Shown one piece after another: positions 36,160-45,406 of a stretch of DNA of 64,000 nucleotides (the first letter of the stretch is position 1; each line of letters begins with the position of its first letter). The stretch covers positions 496,001 through 560,000 of the forward strand of contig NZ_JARNTX010000001.1 in assembly GCF_029433095.1 (NCBI RefSeq), in the 5' to 3' direction. Below the pieces are notes generated by a model. The model had not been told where the DNA came from, ran no database searches, and worked only from the letters and a program-made list of their open reading frames with translations. This stretch comes from Hymenobacter sp. YC55 (GTDB taxonomy: Bacteria > Bacteroidota > Bacteroidia > Cytophagales > Hymenobacteraceae). The translations under genes and the position numbers were made by a program.

Positions 36160-37161
36160 ATGAGTACGACTACGAGCATCGTTATCACCTCCATTTTTGC
36201 CCCAACTAAAGCGGTTACCAAATTTGCCGGTTTGCCGGATTATCAGTTGGTTGTAGCCGGCGACAAGAAGTCACCTGCTGCCTGGAGTGAGCCGAATGTA
36301 GTGTATTTATCAGTGGCCGACCAGGAGGCAATGGGCTTTAAAATGGCCTCAAAGCTGCCTTTCAACCATTATGGCCGCAAAATGATGGGCTACCTGCACG
36401 CCATACAGCAAGGAGCGCAGGTAATAGTGGATACCGACGATGACAATATTCCTTACGACGACTGGACGTTCCCGTCGATGGAAGGTGATTTTGCCACTTC
36501 GCCGGCCAACAAAGGCTTTGTTAACATATACAAGAATTTCACGAGTCACCATATCTGGCCCCGTGGGTACCCCCTGGACCTCATTCTCAACCAGGACCAT
36601 AACCTAAAGGAAGAGGAACTGACCACTGAAACCGCAAAAATTGGTATTTGGCAAGGCTTGGCCGACAGCGACCCGGACGTGGATGCCATCTACCGCCTCG
36701 TTGACAATACGGAGGTGTTCTTTGATAAGCGGGCGCCTATCGTGCTGGCAGAAGGCACCCTCTGCCCCTTCAACTCGCAAAACACAGCAGTACGCCGCGA
36801 ACTGTTTCCGTTGCTCTACCTGCCGGCCTACGTTACGTTCCGCTTCACCGACATTCTGCGTGGTCTGGTAGCGCAACCCATTTTGTGGGCGCACGGCTAT
36901 CGGCTTGGCTTCACCGAAGCCACGGTACTACAGGAGCGCAACCCGCATGATTACGTAAAGGATTTCGAGTCCGAAATTCCGTGCTATCTGCATCCCAACC
37001 GTGTAATTGCTGCTGTAACGCGCGCTATCGACAAATCCGTGAGCGTAAGTGAGAATCTACGCCGCGCTTATGCCGAACTGGCCAAAGAAAATATCGTTAC
37101 GGCGCAAGAAATCGAGCTGCTTGACTTGTGGCTGGCTGATGTGCATGCCTTAACCAACTAA
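36160..37161 (+). CDS. STELLO-like (DUF288) putative glycosyltransferase
   Basis: 333 residues matching the STELLO/DUF288 pattern: an N-terminal ITSIFAPTKAVTKFA, then LVVAGDKKSPAAW, the basic NHYGRKMMGYLHAIQ and the acidic VDTDDDNIPYDDW, a DxD-like catalytic centre, followed by IWPRGYPL and NSQNTAVRRELFPLLYLP. STELLO proteins are best known from plants, where they influence cellulose synthase assembly; bacterial members in polysaccharide loci are presumed glycosyltransferases. It is the first gene after a promoter, 16 bp before a GT2 gene. Acceptor and donor are unknown. Confidence 0.72.
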   Translation: MSTTTSIVITSIFAPTKAVTKFAGLPDYQLVVAGDKKSPAAWSEPNVVYLSVADQEAMGFKMASKLPFNHYGRKMMGYLHAIQQGAQVIVDTDDDNIPYDDWTFPSMEGDFATSPANKGFVNIYKNFTSHHIWPRGYPLDLILNQDHNLKEEELTTETAKIGIWQGLADSDPDVDAIYRLVDNTEVFFDKRAPIVLAEGTLCPFNSQNTAVRRELFPLLYLPAYVTFRFTDILRGLVAQPILWAHGYRLGFTEATVLQERNPHDYVKDFESEIPCYLHPNRVIAAVTRAIDKSVSVSENLRRAYAELAKENIVTAQEIELLDLWLADVHALTN

Positions 37162-37177
37162 AGGCTGTTCTTAACCT

Positions 37178-38161
37178 ATGCAGGCTTTCCCCTCGCTTTC
37201 CGTTATTATCCCTTCCTGGAACCAGGGCCGCTTTATCGAGCGGACGCTACTTAGCATCTTCCGCCAAGACTATCCAGGTGAGGTGCAGGTTATCGTTTCC
37301 GATGGGGGCTCTACCGACGAAACGGTCGAGGTACTAAAAAAGTACGACGACCGGCTCACGTGGTGGTCGGCGCGCGACAAAGGTTTTGTGGATGCGGTAA
37401 CAAAAGGGCTGGCTGCGGCCACCGGCGAAATCCTAGCTATTCAAAGCAGTGACGACTTTTATCTACCAGGCGCTTTCCGGCGCATGGCCGAAGCCTTTCA
37501 AAACCACCCCGAAGCTAGCTTTATTTCCGGCGGCGAATATGGCATCGACCTGCACGACAAAATAGAATATGCCAATTCTTTCACCGGACCCATTACTCCG
37601 CATTCTATACTCTTTCAGTTCGTGCCGCCTCAGCATGCTACCTTTGTGCGCCGGGAGGTATTAGAGAAAACAGGTGGCATGCGGGTAGAAGTGGATATGT
37701 GCGCTGATATTGACCTATGGTATAGGGTAGCTCATTTCGCTCCCGGCTATGCCATTCCCGACATGCTAGCCGCTTACCAGCTGCACCCCGACCAGCGTAC
37801 CGCTACTTCTCCCAAATGGTATCCTAATCTGGTGAAAATGGTGGAAAGCTGCGAGGAAAACCCCACCTACGGTTCCCAGTTTAAGCTTACTGCGGACGAG
37901 CGGCGCAATCTGTATACCTACTGGGAAATCAACTGGACGGCCAAGCGCGACGCCGCCGCTGCCCGGCCTATTGCTTGGGCCAAGTTACCTGGCTTAATGA
38001 GCTACAGCTCGCGGACCCGGCGCATGATTCTGGGTTCTACCTTAAGCCCGATAGTGAAAGGCCTGCTGCCTGCTACCTTAGTTCAGACCTTGAGGTCTCA
38101 AACTACGGCACCTGTTAGCGCTGCTGCGCCAGTAAACCTAACTTGGTGGAAAACTAACTGA
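37178..38161 (+). CDS. GT2 family glycosyltransferase
   Basis: 327 residues. The GT-A domain opens LSVIIPSWNQGRFIERTLLSI, with VSDGGSTDETVEVLKKY and a QSSDDFY motif in the DxD position. VDMCADIDLWYRVA fits the acceptor-side segment of family 2 enzymes. The C-terminal ~90 residues are less conserved, without a membrane segment. It follows the STELLO-like gene by 16 bp and precedes fcl by 73 bp. The sugar transferred is unknown. Confidence 0.82.
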   Translation: MQAFPSLSVIIPSWNQGRFIERTLLSIFRQDYPGEVQVIVSDGGSTDETVEVLKKYDDRLTWWSARDKGFVDAVTKGLAAATGEILAIQSSDDFYLPGAFRRMAEAFQNHPEASFISGGEYGIDLHDKIEYANSFTGPITPHSILFQFVPPQHATFVRREVLEKTGGMRVEVDMCADIDLWYRVAHFAPGYAIPDMLAAYQLHPDQRTATSPKWYPNLVKMVESCEENPTYGSQFKLTADERRNLYTYWEINWTAKRDAAAARPIAWAKLPGLMSYSSRTRRMILGSTLSPIVKGLLPATLVQTLRSQTTAPVSAAAPVNLTWWKTN

Positions 38162-38234
38162 TACTCCTTCTCAAACTATTTGATGTGTCGCTAGTGTTTG
38201 CGGCGTAATCGGACGAGAAAACAGCCTTTACCTC

Positions 38235-39170
38235 ATGGAACAGAACGCAAAGATTTATGTAGCCGGCCACCGCGGTATGGTGGGCTCCGCCATCCTACGC
38301 CGCCTCGAAAAAGCAGGCTACCACAATTTTGTGACGCGCGTATCCTCAGAGCTTGACTTGCGCAACCAAGAAGCTGTAGCCGAGTTTTTCGCTACAGAAA
38401 AGCCAGATTACGTAGTACTGGCAGCGGCCAAAGTGGGCGGTATCAATGCCAACAACATCTACCGAGCTGAGTTTCTGTACGACAATCTGATGATTCAAAA
38501 CAACGTTATTCATCACAGCTACCTCAATGGCGTGAAGAAGTTGTTGTTCTTGGGTTCGTCGTGCATCTATCCCAAAATGGCGCCCCAACCCTTGCAGGAG
38601 AATGCCTTGCTAACCGGTGAGCTAGAAAGCACTAACGAGCCGTATGCCATTGCGAAAATTGCGGGCATCAAAATGTGTGACGCCTACCGGAGCCAGTACG
38701 GGTGCAATTACATTTCAGCCATGCCCACTAACCTTTATGGGCCTCACGACAATTACGACCTCAAGAACTCACACGTGCTGCCAGCCCTGATTCGCAAGTT
38801 TCATGAAGCCAAGCTTAGTGGAGCACCCGAAGTAGAAGTATGGGGCACCGGCACACCTCGCCGTGAGTTCCTGCATGTTGATGATTTGGCTGATGCCTGC
38901 TTCTACCTTTTAGAAAACTACAACGAACCCGGCCTCGTGAACGTGGGTACTGGCACCGACCTCAGCATCCGCGAGCTAGCCGAACTGGTACAGCGCATCG
39001 TAGGCTACGAAGGAGTTATCCGCTTCAACTCAGATTATCCTGACGGTACTCCGCGCAAGCTGATGGATGTGAGCAAGCTGGCTGAAAAAGGTTGGAAAGC
39101 AACTATCAGGCTCGAAGAAGGAGTAGCTGCTGTGTACGCCGACGCTTTCGAGACGGCTCGTCCGGCATAG
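38235..39170 (+). CDS. fcl: GDP-L-fucose synthase
   Basis: NADPH-dependent epimerase/reductase that converts GDP-4-keto-6-deoxymannose, the Gmd product, to GDP-L-fucose. It has 311 residues. The loop [12 protein letters not shown] binds [21 protein letters not shown] and [15 protein letters not shown] carry the catalytic Ser/Cys region and the Tyr137/Lys141 pair. Its partner gmd lies about 14 kb away at 53505, not adjacent as usual. A hairpin CTCGTCCGGC/GCCGG-AA-ACGAG spans the stop codon (39157-39181) and could terminate weakly. Confidence 0.94.
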   Translation: MEQNAKIYVAGHRGMVGSAILRRLEKAGYHNFVTRVSSELDLRNQEAVAEFFATEKPDYVVLAAAKVGGINANNIYRAEFLYDNLMIQNNVIHHSYLNGVKKLLFLGSSCIYPKMAPQPLQENALLTGELESTNEPYAIAKIAGIKMCDAYRSQYGCNYISAMPTNLYGPHDNYDLKNSHVLPALIRKFHEAKLSGAPEVEVWGTGTPRREFLHVDDLADACFYLLENYNEPGLVNVGTGTDLSIRELAELVQRIVGYEGVIRFNSDYPDGTPRKLMDVSKLAEKGWKATIRLEEGVAAVYADAFETARPA

Positions 39171-39244
39171 CCGGAAACGAGATTTAGCAGATTTCAAATA
39201 GTAGAGAAGACGAGCTTATCAATCGGCGTTTTGTGCGTTTGGGC

Positions 39245-39252
39245 TACCTTTG
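39245..39252 (+). promoter_or_regulatory. -7 box upstream of the ABC exporter genes
   Basis: TACCTTTG matches TAnnTTTG in the 190-bp gap between fcl and wzm; the leader would be about 100 nt. Confidence 0.45.
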
Positions 39253-39360
39253 CCTTATAAACGAGGCGTGCGTTAGTGGGAACTTGCTGAGCCATAGAGC
39301 TTTGTTTTGGCTGTGGTTGCTTTCAGGCTTACTGAATAAAATCTTATTATCTAACTTATT

Positions 39361-40260
39361 GTGCAAACCACAGAAGCTTTAGAACAAACCAGATCAACTT
39401 CGGGCATTGACTCGTCTAAGGATGAAAGATGGACGGAAATTATCGAGCCGCGGACTGGCCTATTTGACCTGAGGCTAGACGAAGTGTGGCGTTACCGAGA
39501 CCTGATAATGCTCTTCGTACGGAGAGATTTTGTCTCGACTTATAAACAGACTGTGTTGGGGCCAATATGGTTCTTTATCCAGCCTCTGCTTACCACACTT
39601 ACCTACGTTATCATCTTTGGCAATGTAGCAAAGCTCTCTACCGATGGCATGCCGCAGCTATTGTTCTACATGGCGGGTATTACGGTCTGGAACTACTTTG
39701 CTATAACTCTAACGAACGTTTCGACGGTGTTCACGGCCAATGCAGGCATATTCGGTAAGGTATATTTCCCTCGCCTGACTATGCCGCTCTCTATCGTGCT
39801 ATCCAACCTAGTGCGTTTTGGAATTCAGCTGGCTCTTTTCGTGGCGCTCTGGGTGTATTACCTACTTGCCGACAGCCGTGTGCAACCTACTTGGCTGCTG
39901 ATACTCTTGCCGCTGCTGGTGGTACTGATGGGGCTGCTCTCGCTAGGCCTAGGTATGATCTTCAGTGCCCTCACTACGAAGTACCGTGATTTGGCTATGC
40001 TGCTTATTTTCGGTGTGCAGTTGTTTATGTATGCTACACCAGTCATCTATCCATTGTCGAGTGTACCGGCCAAGTTCCAATTGCTGCTGCTGGCCAACCC
40101 GATGACATCGATTGTGGAAACATTCCGCTATGGCTTCTTAGGATCGGGAACCTTCAACTGGCTACACTTAGCCTACACAACGGTCGTTACGTTGCTGATT
40201 TTGGGAGTTGGTATCGTTATTTTCAACAAAGTGCAGAAAAGCTTCACGGATACGGTGTAA
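39361..40260 (+). CDS. wzm: Polysaccharide ABC exporter permease (Wzm-like)
   Basis: Inner-membrane subunit exporting lipid-linked glycan, 299 residues starting at GTG. A cytoplasmic N-terminus (WRYRDLIMLFVRRDFVSTYKQTVLGPIWFF) is the ABC-2 family signature. About six membrane spans follow, and PMTSIVETFRYGFLG lies near residue 245. It pairs with the ATPase gene 83 bp downstream. GC content is still that of the flanking genome. Confidence 0.88.
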   Translation: MQTTEALEQTRSTSGIDSSKDERWTEIIEPRTGLFDLRLDEVWRYRDLIMLFVRRDFVSTYKQTVLGPIWFFIQPLLTTLTYVIIFGNVAKLSTDGMPQLLFYMAGITVWNYFAITLTNVSTVFTANAGIFGKVYFPRLTMPLSIVLSNLVRFGIQLALFVALWVYYLLADSRVQPTWLLILLPLLVVLMGLLSLGLGMIFSALTTKYRDLAMLLIFGVQLFMYATPVIYPLSSVPAKFQLLLLANPMTSIVETFRYGFLGSGTFNWLHLAYTTVVTLLILGVGIVIFNKVQKSFTDTV

Positions 40261-40343
40261 CCTCATTACCAATATGGCCCCGCTACCGCGGGCATGCCCT
40301 GACACAAATAGAGAAAACTGTATTACTGGCCGCATAACCATTG

Positions 40344-41612
40344 ATGAGCGACATTGCTATAAAAGTTGAGAACCTTGGCAAACTCTATCGCCTAGGTGAA
40401 GTAGGCACCGGCACCGTTAGCCACGACCTGAATCGCTGGTGGGCTCGCATTCGTGGCAAGGAGGATCCCTTTGGTTTAGTGGGCGAAACAAATGACCGCA
40501 CTACTAAGGGTATCAGCGACTACGTGTGGTCGTTGAAGGATGTGAACTTCGAGGTGAAACAGGGCGAAGTGTTGGGTATTATCGGTCGTAATGGTGCCGG
40601 CAAATCCACATTACTTAAGCTGCTCTCTAAAGTCACTACCCCTACTACGGGACGCATCAAAGTTAATGGCCGCATTGCTTCCTTGTTGGAAGTTGGCACA
40701 GGCTTTCATCCAGAGTTGACTGGCCGCGAAAATATATTCCTGAATGGGGCAATCTTGGGCATGACTAAGGCCGAAATCCGGTCAAAATTCGATGAGATTG
40801 TCGATTTCTCTGGTGTACAACGTTACATCGATACGCCTGTAAAGCGTTACAGTAGCGGTATGTATGTGCGATTGGCATTTGCTGTAGCAGCTTTTTTAGA
40901 ACCGGAAATTTTAATCATTGATGAAGTACTAGCAGTAGGTGATGCTGAATTCCAGAAAAAGTGCTTAGGTCGCATGAAAGATGTGAGTGTGAATGATGGA
41001 CGTACCGTACTTTTTGTAAGTCACGACTTAGGTGCAGTTCAAAATTTATGCAACCGGTCAATATTATTAAGCAAAGGAGTTGTTAGTTATTCAGGCATAA
41101 CAGATACGGCTGTAGAGAAATACATCAGTGAAAGGAACACTATTCAAAGAATCACAGATCAGTGGACGGCTACGGAGGTTACTCCTGAATCTTCGCTTAC
41201 TTTGATTGATGCTAAGATTGCTGATATAGTTAGAAGTAGTGGTTCATATCAAATTAAACTAGATATGAGCTATGCTCATTTTGCTAATCATAAGGATGCA
41301 TTTATAGCAATCGATTTGAGTAATAATGTAGGTACTGTTCTGTTACAAGCCTTACCTACTTTTGAAAAATTTTTAAAATTTAAGGGCGATAGAAAAAGTA
41401 AAATAGAAGTAATTATTGATTGTCCTCCTTTAATTCCAGGTGAATATTATCTTAGTTTTTGGGCTGGTTCTCATAATACTGAAACTATAGATTTTAAGAA
41501 CGAAATTATACGCTTTGAAATAATTGAGTCTCCTACTGAAGGACGCTTATATCCGCACTCTGCTAACCATGGATATATAGTACCTCATTCTAAAGTCTCT
41601 ATTTTGCAATAG
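40344..41612 (+). CDS. wzt: Polysaccharide ABC exporter ATPase with C-terminal glycan-binding domain (Wzt-like)
   Basis: 422 residues. The ATPase domain has Walker A GRNGAGKST (Lys87), signature YSSGMYVRLAFA, Walker B ILIIDEVLAVGD (Asp193/Glu194) and the switch FVSHDLG. From about residue 265 a beta-rich C-terminal domain follows, which in Wzt proteins recognises the glycan end (PPLIPGEYYLSFWAGSH). The ATG at 40344 is chosen; a TTG directly before it is in frame. Base composition changes sharply inside the gene: the ATPase part matches the flanking genome, while from about 40.9-41.1 kb onward the gene is AT-rich with A/T-ending codons, as in the next genes. This suggests recombination at the domain junction. 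Confidence 0.9.
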   Translation: MSDIAIKVENLGKLYRLGEVGTGTVSHDLNRWWARIRGKEDPFGLVGETNDRTTKGISDYVWSLKDVNFEVKQGEVLGIIGRNGAGKSTLLKLLSKVTTPTTGRIKVNGRIASLLEVGTGFHPELTGRENIFLNGAILGMTKAEIRSKFDEIVDFSGVQRYIDTPVKRYSSGMYVRLAFAVAAFLEPEILIIDEVLAVGDAEFQKKCLGRMKDVSVNDGRTVLFVSHDLGAVQNLCNRSILLSKGVVSYSGITDTAVEKYISERNTIQRITDQWTATEVTPESSLTLIDAKIADIVRSSGSYQIKLDMSYAHFANHKDAFIAIDLSNNVGTVLLQALPTFEKFLKFKGDRKSKIEVIIDCPPLIPGEYYLSFWAGSHNTETIDFKNEIIRFEIIESPTEGRLYPHSANHGYIVPHSKVSILQ

Positions 41613-41642
41613 ATGAATTTTAAATTGTAAAATAAAAAAGCC

Positions 41643-42512
41643 ATGTCCAAAATAAAAAATGTACTTGCTAAGTGGGGGTTTTTAGATTCAATTAAGCTAT
41701 TGGCTGGTATTTATGTTGTTAAATTTTATGAAAAAGCAAATAAATTATATGTTAATAATTTTAAATACTTAATTGATGAAAACAAGAAAATAGAAGTTAT
41801 AAAATCTTTTGGTTATGAAGTTTCAAGGCATGGTAATCTCCTTGAGTTCAGCAATAGAAATGAGAACTTTAAAATATTGTGTAGAAAGCACACAAGCGAT
41901 GTTGATGTTGTTAAACAGATATTTATTGATGATGAATTCAAAGAGCTTATTGAATTGGTAAGGTTAAAAGGTGTAGTTGTAAAGAATATAATTGATGCGG
42001 GTAGTAATATTGGTCTATCTACCATAAGATTTAGTAAAGAGTTTACTGGTTCAAAAGTCTATTCCATAGAGCCTTTCTCTGCTAATTATAATATGCTAGA
42101 AAAAAATATAAGAATAAACAACATAGATGCCACGACACTTAAAAGCGGGTTATGGAACAAAAGTACTAAACTCTACTTTGATCGAAGTTTTAGAGATGGT
42201 AAAGAGTGGTCTATTTCTTTGACTGAAGAGAATGTAGGAGGAGATTTTGTTGATGCGATAAGTGTTAATGATTTATTAGGTAAGTACAATATTAATCAAA
42301 TTGATTTATTGAAAATTGATGTAGAAGGAGGCGAAAGATTTATATTTGATGAATATAAAAATTCGTTACATTTCCTCGAAAAAACAAAAGTTATTGCTAT
42401 TGAACTGCATGATGAGTTTAATGTCTCGGAAGGTATTATAGCAATTCTTCAGAGATATAAATTTGAAATAAGTCGCAGTGGGGAATATGTAATTGGTATA
42501 AATAAGTCTTGA
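41643..42512 (+). CDS. FkbM-family methyltransferase
   Basis: 289 residues, very AT-rich. The SAM-binding core is IIDAGSNIGLSTIRFS (near residue 118), followed by VYSIEPFSANYNMLEKNI and the FkbM motif IDLLKIDVEGGERFI (near 220). It probably O-methylates a sugar of the glycan, perhaps as a chain terminator, since it lies next to a Wzt with a glycan-binding domain and such exporters often recognise a capped end; this is inference. The first ~100 residues are not recognised. Confidence 0.82.
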   Translation: MSKIKNVLAKWGFLDSIKLLAGIYVVKFYEKANKLYVNNFKYLIDENKKIEVIKSFGYEVSRHGNLLEFSNRNENFKILCRKHTSDVDVVKQIFIDDEFKELIELVRLKGVVVKNIIDAGSNIGLSTIRFSKEFTGSKVYSIEPFSANYNMLEKNIRINNIDATTLKSGLWNKSTKLYFDRSFRDGKEWSISLTEENVGGDFVDAISVNDLLGKYNINQIDLLKIDVEGGERFIFDEYKNSLHFLEKTKVIAIELHDEFNVSEGIIAILQRYKFEISRSGEYVIGINKS

Positions 42513-42559
42513 TTATTTAGGATAGTTCTTTCCAAAGGGTAATGATTGTCGGGCTGTAA

Positions 42560-43381
42560 ATGAAAAATTTGGTATCAATTGTAATTCCTTGTTTTAACCA
42601 TGGCAAGTATCTTTATGATGCTATCATGAGTGTTGAGCGTTTTTACGGTCTTTATTCTTATGAAATCATAATAGTTAACGACGGATCTACTGATAGCTAT
42701 ACCAATGATATTGTGTCATCCCTGAACAAGGACAAGTATATCGTTATTAATCAAAGTAATCAAGGGCTTGCTGCAGCGAGGAATAATGGAATAAATATAG
42801 CATCAGGTGAGTATATAATTCCTTTGGATAGCGATAATATGCTTGAAGAGGCTTATCTAAAGACAGGAGTGGGTATTTTAGAGAAAGATCCATCTGTTGA
42901 TGTAGTGTACGGTGATGCTATTTTTTTTGGTGATAATGATGGAATAAGGAAAACAGGTCTGAGCGAAGCTGGCTCTTTCGACCTTGTTAGAATACTTAAT
43001 TCTAATTATATAGATGCATGCGCAATATTTAGAAAGTCAGCATGGAAGAAAGTAGGTGGATATGACGGTAAGATGCCTGCTATGGGCCATGAAGACTGGG
43101 AGATGTGGATTCATATATTTCTTTCTGGTGGAAACCTATACTACCTAAACGAAGTGTGCTTTCGCTATAGAATTGTTGTTGGATCAATGTTAGTAACCGA
43201 CTTAGAGGCTAAACATAAAGCTAATAAAGATTATATTTATAATAAGCATACAAATAGTATCATAAATAATCTTTCGGAGAGTGTTAAGAAATTAGAAGCT
43301 AGTAAGCATGAAATTATCAACTACCTTGCTCATTATAAATTAAGGAGTATATTTAAATTAATATTAGGATATAAGTTTTAG
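42560..43381 (+). CDS. GT2 family glycosyltransferase
   Basis: 273 residues. It has the GT-A motifs NLVSIVIPCFNHGKYL, VNDGSTDSYTNDI, QSNQGLAAARNNGI and the catalytic PLDSDNMLEEAY. YGDAIFFGD and MGHEDWEMWIHIFLSGG form the acceptor half. It is AT-rich like its neighbours and lacks membrane segments. Specificity is unknown. Confidence 0.83.
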   Translation: MKNLVSIVIPCFNHGKYLYDAIMSVERFYGLYSYEIIIVNDGSTDSYTNDIVSSLNKDKYIVINQSNQGLAAARNNGINIASGEYIIPLDSDNMLEEAYLKTGVGILEKDPSVDVVYGDAIFFGDNDGIRKTGLSEAGSFDLVRILNSNYIDACAIFRKSAWKKVGGYDGKMPAMGHEDWEMWIHIFLSGGNLYYLNEVCFRYRIVVGSMLVTDLEAKHKANKDYIYNKHTNSIINNLSESVKKLEASKHEIINYLAHYKLRSIFKLILGYKF

Positions 43382-43400
43382 TTAGATCAATTAAAGTATT

Positions 43401-44282
43401 ATGATTTCAGTAATCATTTGCTCTCGTGATGACAAAAGCTTGCAATTGGTAAGCAGGAATGTGAAGAGTACAGTTGGTGTGCCTTACGAAATTATAGGGG
43501 TTGATAATAGAAAAGGTGAGTATAGTATTTGCCAAGCATACAATATAGGCGCGTCTCAGAGCAAGTATGATATATTATGCTTTATGCATGAAGATATTTG
43601 TTTTCACACCCAGGAGTGGGGTAGTATTGTAGAAGATATTTTATCTGACCAAACAGTTGGTGTGTTAGGTGTAGCCGGAAGCGAATACCAAATTAAGGCT
43701 CCTTCATCTTGGTGGTCAATTGGTGCTCAATTCAATAGAATTCAGATATTGCAAAAGTTGCCAGGCAAGGATTCTGAATTATTATCAGCTAATCCAAAAG
43801 AAACGGGTTTAGCAGATGTCGCAGTGCTAGACGGTCTGTGGTTATGTTCGCGCAAAGACGTGTGGTTGCAGCATAAATTTGATGAAAAGACATTTAAGGA
43901 TTTTCACTTTTATGATGTAGACTTCTGTGCAAGTATATTTCCTCATTATCGTATTTGTGTCACATTTGATATATTGATAGAGCACTTTTCAAATGGCACA
44001 ATTAATAAGCCATGGTTAATCAATGCTTTGAAATATCAAGCAAAGTATAAATCCGCTTTGCCTTTCGGTGTAGTGAGTGTTGATAAAGAGCAAAATGCTT
44101 TATTAGAGAAAAATGCTACTCATGACTTTGTGAAACGTCTTATTGATATGGGTGCTCCACATAGCTTAATTTTAAGTAATATTGTAAAACTTGCTTCATA
44201 TAGCTTAACAGATAAACATCTAGTAAATTTGATTAAGAGATACATACGTAATAATATATTAAAAAAGGCTAATGTAGAATAG
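43401..44282 (+). CDS. Glycosyltransferase of the StrF-like / GT2-related family
   Basis: 293 residues. The opening MISVIICSRDDKSLQLV, EIIGVDNRKGEYSICQAYNIGA and ILCFMHEDICFHTQEW match the small GT-A group often annotated as StrF-like. The VDNRKG and HEDI segments occupy the positions of the nucleotide-binding and DxD motifs. DGLWLCSRKDVW and FHFYDVDFC complete the pattern. It is AT-rich and lies 19 bp after the preceding GT2 gene. Donor and acceptor are unknown. Confidence 0.72.
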   Translation: MISVIICSRDDKSLQLVSRNVKSTVGVPYEIIGVDNRKGEYSICQAYNIGASQSKYDILCFMHEDICFHTQEWGSIVEDILSDQTVGVLGVAGSEYQIKAPSSWWSIGAQFNRIQILQKLPGKDSELLSANPKETGLADVAVLDGLWLCSRKDVWLQHKFDEKTFKDFHFYDVDFCASIFPHYRICVTFDILIEHFSNGTINKPWLINALKYQAKYKSALPFGVVSVDKEQNALLEKNATHDFVKRLIDMGAPHSLILSNIVKLASYSLTDKHLVNLIKRYIRNNILKKANVE

Positions 44283-44326
44283 CTTTTGCTTAAGCTTGAA
44301 AATAATTTGATTTTGAATAGTTTGAC

Positions 44327-45316
44327 ATGTCACTTAATCGTCCTAAGGTTTCAGTTGTAATTCCAAACTATAACCATGCACTTTACCTGCCGAAAAGGAT
44401 TGACAGTGTGCTAAATCAAACGTTCTCAGACATTGAGATTATATTGTTGGATGATTGCTCATTAGATAATAGTAGTGAAATAATTAAAAATTATGCTGCG
44501 TTAGATAAGAGGATACAGCCAGTATTTAACACTAAAAATAGTGGCAGTGTTTTCAAACAGTGGGAAAAAGGCCTTTCGTTAGCCAAGGGCGAATACGTAT
44601 GGATAGCAGAAAGTGATGATTTTGCTGAGCTTGACTTTTTGTCAACCCTAATTCCATTACTTGATAACGACGAATCAGTAGCTTTTGCTTATAGCGATTC
44701 ACGCATAGTTAATGAGAAGGGGGAGCCAATAGGTAAAATATCCGATATAAAAGAGCGTATTTTTAAAACGGATTATTGGGACCATAATTACATTGCAGAG
44801 GGTAAAACAGAGCTTCGGCGTTTTTTATCATTGCAATGCACTGTAAATAATGCTAGTGCAGTACTATTCAGACGTAGCAGTATAGAAGCTGCTGGGGGAG
44901 TAGATACCAGTTTCCGATACACTGGTGACTGGATGATGTATATAAAGCTGAGTTTGTTAGGCAAAATAGCTTATAAGGCGGCTTGCTTGAACAATTACCG
45001 TGAGCATGGAGCAAATGCTAGTAAAGCATCAGAGGCAAATGGCAATCAACTCTACGAACGTCAGAAGTGCTTTGCCTATGTATACCAGTCTAGCGCCTTA
45101 GACAATAAGTCGCGCAAGACGATGCTTGCCCAAAGCAGTAACGAGTATATCAAGTTGGTGTATCTAGTGGTGAAAGAACGGCGGCAGCCATTGCGCTTAA
45201 TGAAAATGATGGGAAATCTTATTAAGATAAGCCCAGCTTATTACGCGCTGGTGCAATATCATTCCCTCAGGCAGGTACAATACCGCGCCTTTAGGGGAAT
45301 AAATCTATTCGATTGA
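44327..45316 (+). CDS. GT2 family glycosyltransferase
   Basis: 329 residues. The GT-A domain has KVSVVIPNYNHALYL, LLDDCSLDNSSEI and WIAESDDFAE in the DxD position. The acceptor part has FRYTGDWMMYIKLSLLGK and NNYREHGANASK. It is clearly paralogous to the gene at 47089, sharing the SVVIPNYNHA, NSGxxFKQWxKG and WIAESDD segments. The C-terminal third returns towards GC-richer codons. Confidence 0.83.
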   Translation: MSLNRPKVSVVIPNYNHALYLPKRIDSVLNQTFSDIEIILLDDCSLDNSSEIIKNYAALDKRIQPVFNTKNSGSVFKQWEKGLSLAKGEYVWIAESDDFAELDFLSTLIPLLDNDESVAFAYSDSRIVNEKGEPIGKISDIKERIFKTDYWDHNYIAEGKTELRRFLSLQCTVNNASAVLFRRSSIEAAGGVDTSFRYTGDWMMYIKLSLLGKIAYKAACLNNYREHGANASKASEANGNQLYERQKCFAYVYQSSALDNKSRKTMLAQSSNEYIKLVYLVVKERRQPLRLMKMMGNLIKISPAYYALVQYHSLRQVQYRAFRGINLFD

Positions 45317-45406
45317 ATAGAGCATAACAGCAGACTATATCTGGTAAGGCCCCTAAACTTTCATATAGTAGCTTCGCATTCTAAACAGAGGACCAAAGCG
45401 CAAGCA

